A stretch of DNA of 5,679 nucleotides from Actinomycetota bacterium (lineage in GTDB: Bacteria; Actinomycetota; Thermoleophilia; Solirubrobacterales; Solirubrobacteraceae). The stretch is taken from NCBI GenBank assembly GCA_903970315.1, contig CAJCIJ010000371.1, positions 1-5,679 on the forward strand, written 5' to 3'. Under the pieces are notes generated by a model that was not told the origin of the DNA, made no database searches, and saw only the letters and a program-made list of their open reading frames with translations. Every line of letters starts with the position of its first letter. Position 1 is the stretch's first letter. A program made the position numbers and the translations under genes. This document shows positions 1 to 4,869 of the stretch, piece by piece.

Positions 1-141
1 AGCGGTGGCCCGTCTGCGCCATGATGCTACGTTCGCTCGCCCCGGCCGCGGCTGCCGCCGTCGCAAAGCCGGCCCGTAGCGAATGTCCGGAGTATTCGCC
101 GACCAGGCCGGCCTGCAGGGCCACCCGCTTGACAAGCCTGG
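1..141. repeat. Terminal overlap, left copy (circular contig end)
   Basis: These 141 bases are identical to 5539-5679. The repeat lies wholly inside the integrase gene. Joining the two copies keeps the reading frame and completes the integrase C-terminus. This is the signature of a circular molecule assembled as a linear contig, not of a biological direct repeat. The length 141 is a common maximum k-mer size in metagenome assembly, which fits an assembly overlap. The unique circle is therefore 5,538 bp. Confidence 0.93.
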
Positions 142-919
142 CCACGTGCTTATCGGCCAGGGCGACGTCGGCGAGCTCGCCGGCGTTGTTAATCCCACGG
201 AAAAGCGGGCCGGGTTTGGCAGGGAGGTACGCGCGCCACGCCACATACGCGCGCACGGGGCAATAGGGCGCCGTGCGGCCGTAGGGTATGGCGATCACCC
301 GGCCCGCCCCGAGTTGGTCTGTTTTCGACTTGCGCACGGTGAGCAGCATACCGCGGTCGGCCAGCTCCACGTCCGTCGTCCGCAGCGCGCACACTTCCGA
401 CCGCCGCAGGGCGCCGCCCCACGCCACGAGCAGCAGTGCCCTATCCCGTGTCCCGCGGTCGTCGTCGGCGAGCTGATCGAGCGCCAGGCGCATGGCCTCG
501 ACGACAAGCGGCGTGGCCCGGCGCACCGGCCGCTGCTCCGTGCGGGCGATGCCGGCCCACACGCTCTTGACGCTCGCCGCGGCCGCGGGGCTGGGATGCC
601 CTGCCGCCTGGTGCGCCTGGCTCACGCTGCCCATGCGCCGGCGCAGTGTGTTGATGGACAGCGTGCGGGCATACGCGGTGAGGTACAGACAGAGCGTGGC
701 AGGGTCGCAGGGGAGCGCCTGATGGCCCGCCAGGTCGCACCACCCGGTGAAGTGCGCCCAGTCCGATGCCTGCGCCCTTCTCGTGTTATGGGCACGGCTC
801 GCACGCGCGTAGCCCTGCGCCTGAGCGGCCAGGCCGGCCAGCTCAATGGCCCGATTAGCCAGGTCCAGCGCCTGCAGGGCGAGGCCCGTCTCGGCGGTCT
901 GATGCGTCACGTTACGCAT
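1..919 (-). CDS. Tyrosine recombinase/integrase, N-terminal and central part (continues across the contig junction)
   Basis: This is a site-specific recombinase that would integrate and excise the element. Translated from the ATG at 919 and followed through the junction to the stop at 5462, it gives 331 aa, a usual length for phage integrases. Residues about 27-110 form the SAM-like core-binding domain (an NTRRAQASDW stretch near 45-54). The catalytic domain carries Arg172 (ALRRSE), Lys197/Lys199 (VRKSKTDQ), His279 and Arg282 (GHSLR), His305 (TGHR) and Tyr314 (ARSYIRP), so the active site is complete. The start is fixed by an in-frame stop at 974-976, with no other ATG, GTG or TTG in between. 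The ATG overlaps the regulator's stop by 8 bases (ATGCGTAA) and has no good Shine-Dalgarno sequence, so translational coupling to the regulator is likely. The left end of the window cuts the gene; the rest is at 5462-5679. Confidence 0.93.
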   Translation of the reverse strand, partial: MRNVTHQTAETGLALQALDLANRAIELAGLAAQAQGYARASRAHNTRRAQASDWAHFTGWCDLAGHQALPCDPATLCLYLTAYARTLSINTLRRRMGSVSQAHQAAGHPSPAAAASVKSVWAGIARTEQRPVRRATPLVVEAMRLALDQLADDDRGTRDRALLLVAWGGALRRSEVCALRTTDVELADRGMLLTVRKSKTDQLGAGRVIAIPYGRTAPYCPVRAYVAWRAYLPAKPGPLFRGINNAGELADVALADKHVARLVKRVALQAGLVGEYSGHSLRAGFATAAAAAGASERSIMAQTGHR

Positions 920-1481
920 GGCCCGCCCGGCCCATGCGCGGCCTTGCGCCCTTCTGGGGGGGTGTGTCCGATATCATACGCTTATCGGACACACTTTGGA
1001 CACCATTCACCACGCCCAGGCGATTGGTGACGCCATCAGCCCCCCCGATCTCCGCCAGAGCGTCGCCGATTGTGCCGGTCAAAAGCTCTTGTGACTGCCA
1101 TTTGTACAGCCGTGGCGCCGGCCCCTTGATCGTCATGTCGCGGCGATCTTCGAGCCAGGCGCTCACGGCGACGAGGTAGCTCGCGGCCCGCCTCGCCTCG
1201 TCCGAGGCCCACTGCTCGCGGCCCGAGAGCACGAGCGGCACGCCCGGCACCTGCATCGCCTCGACGATATCGGCCTGCACAACTTCCTCGCAGCTCGCGC
1301 CGGCGAGCCACGTGCGATAGGCGTCATCCACGCCGGGCTCGCGTAGCGCCGTCTGGATCGCGTCTGAGAGCAGACGCGACGCGAGGTTCACCGGAATCTG
1401 CACCCGCTCGGCGGCGAGCCAGCGTAGCACCTCCATGTCCCGCCCGGCGAGCGTCACGTGGATACGGTTTGGCCTGTCCAT
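912..1481 (-). CDS. Ribbon-helix-helix-type transcriptional regulator (putative), first gene of the integrase operon
   Basis: The protein has 189 aa. Residues 6-48 read as a ribbon-helix-helix DNA-binding unit: a short polar strand (RIHVTLAG), helix A (about 14-26), a turn near QIP, and helix B (about 31-47, ending SDAIQTALRE). This is the CopG/Arc-like pattern. Residues 50-150 look helical, match nothing I recognise and are longer than in small CopG proteins; they may serve oligomerisation or another function. The tail from about 163 is Pro/Arg-rich and its codons carry the 12-bp inverted repeat. The ATG has a strong Shine-Dalgarno sequence (GGGAGGA, about 4 bases upstream). The gene follows a near-consensus promoter with a palindromic operator at the start site, so negative autoregulation is likely. 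It probably controls the integrase behind it and perhaps element copy number. The RHH call rests on sequence pattern only. Confidence 0.72.
   Translation of the reverse strand: MDRPNRIHVTLAGRDMEVLRWLAAERVQIPVNLASRLLSDAIQTALREPGVDDAYRTWLAGASCEEVVQADIVEAMQVPGVPLVLSGREQWASDEARRAASYLVAVSAWLEDRRDMTIKGPAPRLYKWQSQELLTGTIGDALAEIGGADGVTNRLGVVNGVQSVSDKRMISDTPPQKGARPRMGRAGHA
962..994. repeat. 12-9-12 perfect inverted repeat, candidate recombination core site or mRNA hairpin
   Basis: The arms GTGTGTCCGATA (962-973) and TATCGGACACAC (983-994) are perfect inverted complements around the asymmetric 9-base spacer TCATACGCT. The repeat overlaps the last part of the regulator gene (residues about 163-174) and lies 43 bp upstream of the integrase start. 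The layout resembles core sites of tyrosine recombinases (loxP 13-8-13, dif 11-6-11). It could instead be an operator, or an mRNA hairpin that damps integrase translation. GGACAC recurs at 998-1003. The repeat is seen directly; its role is inferred. Confidence 0.6.
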
Positions 1482-1505
1482 GGTTCCTCCCTGCTTGACT
1501 GACTA

Positions 1506-1523
1506 GGTGTACAAATGTACACC
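1506..1523. promoter_or_regulatory. Palindromic operator at the start of the regulator-integrase operon
   Basis: The perfect inverted repeat GGTGTACA-AA-TGTACACC begins just downstream of the expected transcription start (about 1525 on the minus strand) and ends 24 bp before the regulator ATG. A two-fold site there would block initiation or clearance. The regulator encoded next is the natural ligand (inference). An 11-base part, GTGTACAAATG (1507-1517), recurs exactly at 3882-3892 in the putative origin. Confidence 0.7.
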
Positions 1524-1531
1524 ACTAGCTC

Positions 1532-1560
1532 AGAATACAGGAGTGGCCACTGCCTGTCAA
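1532..1560 (-). promoter_or_regulatory. Sigma70-type promoter for the regulator-integrase operon
   Basis: Read on the minus strand, a perfect -35 box TTGACA (1560-1555), a 17-base spacer and a -10 box TATTCT (1537-1532, 4 of 6 matches including the key T, A and final T) precede the regulator gene. The predicted start near 1525 abuts the operator palindrome. It is the best promoter in the window. Confidence 0.72.
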
Positions 1561-1789
1561 GGGGTGGTGATGGGAGGGCGCAGCGCGGCCTGCAGGCGAC
1601 ATAGATCTCACGCGCGCGCGGCGCCAGGCGCACCTGGTGGGCGAGGACCTCGCGTGGTTACTGGGCGTGTGCCGGCACAGTGGCCATGGGAAGCGCCGTG
1701 GCGCCGGGGCCGCTCTCGTGCGGTCGTCCCGGCGCCGTGGGCAGCTCCTGCAGGGGCGTCAGCGGCACGACGGCCGCGCTGTCAGCTCC
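1561..1789. other. Gene-poor spacer between the fibre gene and the integrase-operon promoter
   Basis: With the promoter and leader next to it, this makes 308 bases without an assigned gene (1482-1789). It holds a strong GC hairpin (1700-1736) and an in-frame minus-strand continuation of the fibre reading frame beyond its TAG stop: 43 sense codons to a TAA at 1658-1660. That continuation has no Shine-Dalgarno-led start of its own and is Pro/Ala-rich. I see no RNA gene or convincing plus-strand gene here. Confidence 0.5.
1700..1736 (-). terminator. GC-rich stem-loop, possible terminator lacking a U-tract
   Basis: The arms GGCGCCGGG (1700-1708) and CCCGGCGCC (1728-1736) pair perfectly. A nested CCGC/GCGG stem (1710-1713 with 1720-1723) lies inside. 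It starts 53 bases past the fibre stop codon and could end transcription of the structural pair before the next promoter. No T-run follows on either strand, so intrinsic termination is uncertain. It may only stabilise the mRNA 3' end. Confidence 0.35.
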
Positions 1790-3151
1790 CTAGCAGTTGC
1801 TCGTCCCGTAGGGGTTTGTCGCGTCCCCCTGGAATTGGATCTTGTACAGGGTGGCCGGGGCCTGGATTCCTGCGGTGCGCCAGTTCAGCACCACGTAGCG
1901 GCCGGTATCCGACGTCGCGGCCGCGGCCGTCCATTCGTCGCCGCTCACCTCGCCCAGGTCCACGTCCCACAAGTCTGTGACCCCCTCCGCTTCCTGGAAG
2001 GCAATTTGCCGGGGCTGTCCGCCGGCGCCATTGGGGTCGGCGACCCACACGTTGACGTGGGTCAAGACAGCATCGGCCGGCAGGGTGAAGTAGACCTCCA
2101 GGTCCATGAAGCCAAACATGCTGTTGACCTGCTGCCACCCTGACGTCGGCACATAGACCGCCCTGCCGGTGTTGTAGGCGATTCCCCCACCGTCGCTCGC
2201 CGTGAGATCCAGCTCATAGCACCAGTTTTCCGGACACGCGGTGCAGTCGCCAACATACAGGGCGCCGTTGATCTGGATCGCTTCCAGGCCCAGGGCGCCC
2301 AGGCTGGTGACGAACGCCACCAGTGCCGGCACAACGTCCGTGCCCGGGTAGCTGATCTCCCCGATATTGGACACCACCGCGGCGAAGTTTGCATCGGTCA
2401 CGTAGCCATCGGCCGCGATCGCGGAATAGATCGCGCAGCGCATGTCCGCGAGCAGGGTGGCATCCGTCGACGCCGCCGTAAATTCGGAGATGCTGGTGGA
2501 CGAGTAGAAGTTGTACAGCACGGCGCCTGCCGTCACGGCCAGGTCGAACACGACGTCGACGCCCGGCACCAGGTCAAATAGCGCGGCCACTGCGTCGATC
2601 AGCGTGAGCGCGGAATTGTAGCTGCTCACGTTCTGCGCCATCGCCACCTGCAGGACATCTGCCGCGAGGTAGGACGCGATGTTACACGCCTGCTGGGCCG
2701 TGGACACATCCTGGGGATTGCCGGGAGTGCCAGGCGTGAATCCGCCCGTGGCGCCGGTGGCGCCGGTGGCCCCGGTCGCGCCCGTGGCCCCTGTGTAGCA
2801 CCCTGGCGCAAACTCCGGCCATCCCGGTACGTCGATCCAGGTCGTGCCACCGTCAACGCTGTACTGCAGCACACACCCCGAGGTGAATTGGAATTGCACG
2901 GTTGCACACTCCTGCGCGTCGCCCAGAGCCAGCAGTAAAGCGGTTGCCGCAGCGACGGCCGCTTGCTGCGCCGCCTCGTCGCCCGTCCAGCTCGCCGGCA
3001 GGGCCAGGGCGCTGAGGGCGCCCAGAACGGCCGGTAGCCAACTGGCGTTGAAGCTCACGCAGACAAGCGGTGCATCGGCCGGGCCAGCCTCTGGCAAATC
3101 AATCGCCTGCAGGTACAGGCGCTGCTGCCAGGGCTGATTAAGATCGTACAT
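1790..3151 (-). CDS. Collagen-like virion surface protein, probable tail fibre/receptor-binding protein
   Basis: The protein has 453 aa. Residues 1-80 form a mixed, Ala-rich helical N-terminus without a signal peptide, plausibly the attachment end. Residues 98-105 (SVDGGTTW) match an Asp-box (SxDxGxTW), a turn found in beta-propeller and sugar-handling proteins. Residues 121-135 are five GAT triplets followed by GFTPGTPGNP, a short collagen-like Gly-X-Y segment typical of trimeric phage fibres. Residues 150-300 are mostly helical with hydrophobic patches (about 182-212). Residues 310-440 look like an all-beta C-terminal domain, possibly carbohydrate-binding. Eight Cys (31, 82, 93, 118, 156, 239, 303, 306, with 311 and 453 bringing it to ten) are unusual for a cytoplasmic protein. 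It starts 20 bp after the 170-aa gene with a poor Shine-Dalgarno sequence, so coupling is likely. The function is inferred from architecture. A secreted or surface adhesin is less likely because no export signal is seen. Confidence 0.72.
   Translation of the reverse strand: MYDLNQPWQQRLYLQAIDLPEAGPADAPLVCVSFNASWLPAVLGALSALALPASWTGDEAAQQAAVAAATALLLALGDAQECATVQFQFTSGCVLQYSVDGGTTWIDVPGWPEFAPGCYTGATGATGATGATGATGGFTPGTPGNPQDVSTAQQACNIASYLAADVLQVAMAQNVSSYNSALTLIDAVAALFDLVPGVDVVFDLAVTAGAVLYNFYSSTSISEFTAASTDATLLADMRCAIYSAIAADGYVTDANFAAVVSNIGEISYPGTDVVPALVAFVTSLGALGLEAIQINGALYVGDCTACPENWCYELDLTASDGGGIAYNTGRAVYVPTSGWQQVNSMFGFMDLEVYFTLPADAVLTHVNVWVADPNGAGGQPRQIAFQEAEGVTDLWDVDLGEVSGDEWTAAAATSDTGRYVVLNWRTAGIQAPATLYKIQFQGDATNPYGTSNC
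2747..2791 (-). repeat. Collagen-like coding repeat (five Gly-Ala-Thr triplets)
   Basis: Nine-base units of the GTGGCGCCG type vary only at wobble positions and encode GAT repeated five times in the fibre-like protein. Synonymous variation between the units suggests the protein repeat is selected rather than being a recent DNA slippage product. Copy number could still vary by recombination. Confidence 0.75.
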
Positions 3152-3171
3152 GCGGCGATCGATGGCGCCCC

Positions 3172-3684
3172 TTACGCCTGCTCGATGGTCAAGCTGTGCT
3201 CTTGCTTGCGCTTCTTCCGCGTGCTAAAAAAGGCAGACCTCAGCGCGAGCAGCGGCACCCCATCAGGCGTGGAGTAGACGCCCCCCCCGGTGATCGCCGC
3301 GCTAATCGCGTCCGTGAAGGCTTTCACGTCCGTGTCGGCGAGATCGATCTTATCAAGCGGCGCCTTGGAATTCAAGAACGCACCCAACGCGATGCCCTGC
3401 TTGTTGGTGCTGCCGGTGATGTTGAAACCGAACACGCCGGTTTCCTCGAAACGCGAGCCGCTGACGGGATCAGGGGGCGTGGCCACGATCTCGTCGAAGC
3501 TTATGCCGCCCTTCTGGATCGAGCCGCCCAGAATGGCCTGCACCAGCGTTTTCATGGCGCCCCACGCCGTGTTGAGCTGGGCCAGCGTGACAGTGTCGTC
3601 GAAGCTCACCGGCAGCGTGATCGCGCCCCGGACACCCACCTCGTCCACAACGCTGAACGAAAAGTTGCCGTTGACGTTGACCAT
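3172..3684 (-). CDS. Probable structural protein of unknown fold, first gene of the structural pair
   Basis: The protein has 170 aa and belongs to no family I can name with confidence. The predicted order is a beta hairpin (7-28), a helix (33-51), a strand (57-68), a second hairpin (79-100), a helix (115-131), and a C-terminal helix ending in a basic patch (RKKRK, 156-160). The hairpin-helix unit appears twice (about 7-51 and 80-131), suggesting an internal duplication. The first unit loosely resembles the topology of small DUF2922-like proteins. It has no Cys, signal peptide or membrane segment. The start ATG at 3684 has a GGGGGA ten bases upstream, a slightly distant Shine-Dalgarno sequence. 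It is co-directional with the fibre-like gene 20 bp downstream, behind a palindrome-covered promoter. A virion role (tail, decoration or small capsid protein) is inferred from context; a DNA-binding role for the basic tail is possible. Confidence 0.6.
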   Translation of the reverse strand: MVNVNGNFSFSVVDEVGVRGAITLPVSFDDTVTLAQLNTAWGAMKTLVQAILGGSIQKGGISFDEIVATPPDPVSGSRFEETGVFGFNITGSTNKQGIALGAFLNSKAPLDKIDLADTDVKAFTDAISAAITGGGVYSTPDGVPLLALRSAFFSTRKKRKQEHSLTIEQA

Positions 3685-3736
3685 CCTGGATGGTCCCCCT
3701 TTCCGGGAAAGTGCCCCCCCATCAAGCGAGCGGGCC

Positions 3737-3750
3737 TACGCTGCAGCGTA
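3737..3750. promoter_or_regulatory. 14-bp perfect palindrome over the structural-gene -10
   Basis: TACGCTGCAGCGTA is its own reverse complement. It includes the candidate -10 hexamer (3745-3750) of the minus-strand structural promoter. A dimeric regulator bound here would block transcription of the 170-aa and fibre-like genes. Confidence 0.5.
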
Positions 3751-3773
3751 TCTTCTTTCCGTAATAGTGTCTA
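3745..3773 (-). promoter_or_regulatory. Candidate promoter for the 170-aa and fibre-like genes
   Basis: On the minus strand, TAGACA (3773-3768, 5 of 6 to the -35 consensus), a 17-base spacer and TACGCT (3750-3745, holding the conserved first T, A and final T) lie about 60 bp upstream of the 170-aa start codon. The weak -10 and the overlapping palindromes suggest a normally silent, regulated promoter. Confidence 0.45.
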
Positions 3774-3784
3774 GTTGACACTAT
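3764..3784. promoter_or_regulatory. Inverted repeat over the structural-gene -35 (operator-like)
   Basis: ATAGTGTC (3764-3771) and GACACTAT (3777-3784) are perfect inverted complements around TAGTT. The site covers the candidate -35 hexamer at 3768-3773. It shares no clear half-site with the GTGTACA operator, so a different regulator, possibly of a helper phage, may act here (inference). Confidence 0.55.
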
Positions 3785-3857
3785 CACCGCTCACGTGCGC
3801 GCCAGGCCAGCGCCGGCGCTGCGGCCCGCCCGGGCTGTGCAGAAGCTGGGGGTAAGC

Positions 3858-3892
3858 TGTGTACACATCTGTGGACATCCTGTGTACAAATG
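3858..3892. repeat. Three tandem iteron-like repeats at one-helical-turn spacing
   Basis: Units begin at 3858 (TGTGTACACATC), 3870 (TGTGGACATCC) and 3881 (TGTGTACAAATG), with periods of 12 and 11 bases. Read on the other strand they contain GTGTACACA, ATGTCCACA and TTGTACACA, each one or two bases from the high-GC DnaA box TTGTCCACA. Repeats phased to one helical turn are typical of initiator or DnaA binding arrays at plasmid and phage origins. The third unit contains GTGTACAAATG, shared with the regulator operator. Confidence 0.6.
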
Positions 3893-3940
3893 GGCACCTT
3901 GCGCCCGGCGCCCCCCCCACTCTGCACAGGATGTCCACAG
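3869..3940. repeat. 16-bp perfect inverted repeat within the putative origin
   Basis: CTGTGGACATCCTGTG (3869-3884) and CACAGGATGTCCACAG (3925-3940) are exact inverted complements separated by 40 bases that include an eight-C run. The right arm gives an inverted ATGTCCACA at 3931-3939. The structure could extrude as a cruciform or present paired binding sites facing each other. Confidence 0.7.
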
Positions 3941-3974
3941 CCAGCACGGCCGCTCTCGTGCTGCGCAGCGGCGC

Positions 3975-3983
3975 TTCTCCACA
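3975..3983 (+). promoter_or_regulatory. DnaA-box-like word
   Basis: TTCTCCACA differs from the E. coli box TTATCCACA and from TTGTCCACA by one base each. Alone it is weak evidence; with the iteron-like array 90 bp away it supports host DnaA involvement in an origin. Confidence 0.4.
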
Positions 3984-4122
3984 TATGCACAGCCCCTACT
4001 ACGACGAGTGAATCCATCCATCAGGGGATAGTCGTAGAAGTCGTCCGGACCTCGCACGCGCACGCGACGCGCGCACGCGAGGCCAGCGAATTGTGAGCGA
4101 TTCCGCCAGGACCTCGCCGGCG

Positions 4123-4131
4123 TGGTATGGT
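4123..4131 (+). promoter_or_regulatory. Candidate extended -10 promoter for the lysis cassette
   Basis: TGGTATGGT fits the extended -10 pattern TGnTATaaT with two mismatches. No convincing -35 lies upstream. Its predicted start, near 4138, would place the long hairpin at 4146-4189 in the 5' leader. It is the only promoter-like signal I find before the lysis genes. Confidence 0.3.
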
Positions 4132-4145
4132 GAGCCTGCGCCACG

Positions 4146-4189
4146 GGATGTGGGGCCGGCCGAACTGCGCTGGCCGGCCCCCAACATCC
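4146..4189 (+). promoter_or_regulatory. Long GC-rich hairpin upstream of the lysis genes
   Basis: GGATGT-GGGGCCGGCC (4146-4161) pairs with GGCCGGCCCC (4172-4181) and, past a two-base CA bulge, ACATCC (4184-4189), giving 16 pairs around a ten-base loop. No T-run follows, so it is not a standard plus-strand terminator. It may control the lysis mRNA by stability, attenuation or antitermination, or act as a replication or packaging structure. It ends 27 bp before the holin Shine-Dalgarno sequence. Confidence 0.55.
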
Positions 4190-4229
4190 GGTGATGGGGA
4201 GCGGTGGCGTGGAATTGGAGGATGCCGGC

Positions 4230-4457
4230 ATGACCGACTGGTCGCCCGTGATCGTCGCCCTGGCCGTGGCCATCCCCGTGCTGGCCGCCGCGGTGGCCGC
4301 CTGGCCGCAGGGCCGTGACAATCGCACGGCGATCGCCGCCGTCCACAAGGCCGTGGCCGATACCCACGCGGTGACCGTGGCCCGCGTCGAGCAGCTCGAG
4401 CAGGCCCTGACGGCGAGCGGCATGGTGGTACCTCCCCACCCGCAAAGGCGGCCGTGA
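4230..4457 (+). CDS. Holin-like small membrane protein
   Basis: The protein has 75 aa, with one hydrophobic membrane helix at residues 6-25 (VIVALAVAIPVLAAAVAAW) after a short N-terminus. A charged predicted helix or coiled coil follows (33-62) and then a Pro/Arg-rich tail ending QRRP. This is the one-helix holin architecture; such proteins collect in the inner membrane and permeabilise it at a set time. The ATG at 4230 is preferred because GGAGG sits eight bases upstream; the GTG at 4191 and ATG at 4194 in the same frame have no such signal. The stop TGA overlaps the endolysin ATG (TGATG), tying translation of the two. The holin call relies on size, topology and the endolysin neighbour. A spanin-like or anchoring membrane peptide is the alternative. 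Confidence 0.68.
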   Translation: MTDWSPVIVALAVAIPVLAAAVAAWPQGRDNRTAIAAVHKAVADTHAVTVARVEQLEQALTASGMVVPPHPQRRP

Positions 4458-4858
4458 TGACGCTCGCCGCGTGGATCTCGCTCGTGCTGGGCCAGGCCAT
4501 AGATGTCGACGGCGTCGACGGCGCGCAGTGCGTCGACCTGGTCAATGACTGGGCCGTCCGCGGGAAGGGCAAGCCGCGGCTGCAGGGGAACGCCTATGAG
4601 TTGCTGGCGAAGGCGCCGCCCGGCACGTGGCAGCGCACCGCAAACACGCGGCTGAACTTCCCAGCGCCGGGAGCCATCGTCGTCTGGCATGCCGACGTCC
4701 CCAGCGTGAGCATCGGCCCCTTCGGCCACACAGCCGTCGCCCTGGTCGCCGACGTGACCCACCTCATCACGCTGGACCAAAACTGGGACGGCAAGATGTA
4801 CGCCGCGGTGGTGGCCCACCCGTATGACGGCGTCGCCGGGTGGCTCACCGCGCGCTGA
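4457..4858 (+). CDS. CHAP-domain endolysin (peptidoglycan amidase/endopeptidase)
   Basis: The protein has 133 aa and consists essentially of one CHAP (NlpC/P60-superfamily) catalytic domain. Cys25 lies in AQCVDLVNDW, His91 in FGHTAVALV, and the third polar residue is probably Asn109 in LDQNW. PAPGAIVVW (69-77) is the usual strand before the His loop. The enzyme would cut peptide or amide bonds in the cell wall at the end of an infection or induction cycle. There is no signal peptide or cell-wall-binding domain, making it smaller than most CHAP endolysins, which usually carry a binding module. The ATG at 4457 overlaps the holin stop by one base, with AAAGG eight bases upstream; a GTG at 4454 would add one residue. 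Release would need the holin-like protein. A virion-associated wall-degrading enzyme is less likely given the overlap. Confidence 0.85.
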   Translation: MTLAAWISLVLGQAIDVDGVDGAQCVDLVNDWAVRGKGKPRLQGNAYELLAKAPPGTWQRTANTRLNFPAPGAIVVWHADVPSVSIGPFGHTAVALVADVTHLITLDQNWDGKMYAAVVAHPYDGVAGWLTAR

Positions 4859-4869
4859 TGTGCCGCGCG

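Larger units (their letters stand above)
3785..4229. other. Gene-free intergenic region, candidate replication origin and/or packaging region
   Basis: This is the longest stretch without a gene, lying between the divergent structural and lysis modules. It holds iteron-like repeats (3858-3892), a 16-bp inverted repeat (3869-3884 and 3925-3940), an eight-C run (3911-3918), a DnaA-box-like word (3975-3983), a CTACGAC/GTCGTAG inverted repeat (3999-4005 and 4031-4037), CACGCG repeats at 4055-4079, a GGACCTCGC direct repeat (4047-4055 and 4109-4117) and a long hairpin (4146-4189). The reading frames across it give Arg/Ser/Pro-rich translations with no start signals and are rejected. An origin, a helper-recognised pac/cos site and attP are all possible here. 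Confidence 0.55.

Noticed and set aside
1..141. Direct terminal repeats as attL/attR or phage terminal redundancy
   Set aside because: The repeat lies inside the integrase coding sequence and is exactly 141 bp, an assembly k-mer length. A simple circular overlap explains it.
83..1030. Long plus-strand open frame (315 codons) antisense to the integrase
   Set aside because: It is the mirror of the integrase, whose translation has every catalytic motif. The plus frame is Arg/Pro/His-rich with no domain or ribosome site; long antisense frames are common in GC-rich DNA.
1507..2143. Plus-strand frames overlapping the operator, spacer and fibre 3' end
   Set aside because: They begin inside the operator or in a site-free region, are Arg/Pro/Ser-rich, and overlap the fibre gene in antisense.
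3281..3288. Eight-base C run inside the 170-aa gene as a phase-variation tract
   Set aside because: It encodes Gly residues in frame, and nothing shows length variation. Similar C runs occur at 3714-3720 and 3911-3918. It deserves only a sequencing-error check.
3196..3778. Two plus-strand open frames opposite the 170-aa gene
   Set aside because: Both are mirrors of that gene and lack a Shine-Dalgarno sequence. The minus frame has balanced composition, a clear hairpin-helix pattern and a matching promoter.
3775..3780. Perfect TTGACA on the plus strand as a lysis promoter -35
   Set aside because: No -10-like hexamer lies 16-18 bp downstream (GC-rich CGCGCC there), and the lysis genes are 450 bp away. 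The word is better explained as part of the inverted repeat over the minus-strand promoter.
3858..3940. CRISPR-like array
   Set aside because: The repeats are only 11-12 bp with no spacers of constant length, so an iteron or binding-site array fits better. No cas genes are present.
4050..4082. CCTCGC/GCGAGG inverted repeat with CACGCG repeats as a terminator or tRNA
   Set aside because: The arms are only six bases with a 21-base spacer, with no T-run and no cloverleaf; the CACGCG repeats may be GC-rich simple sequence.
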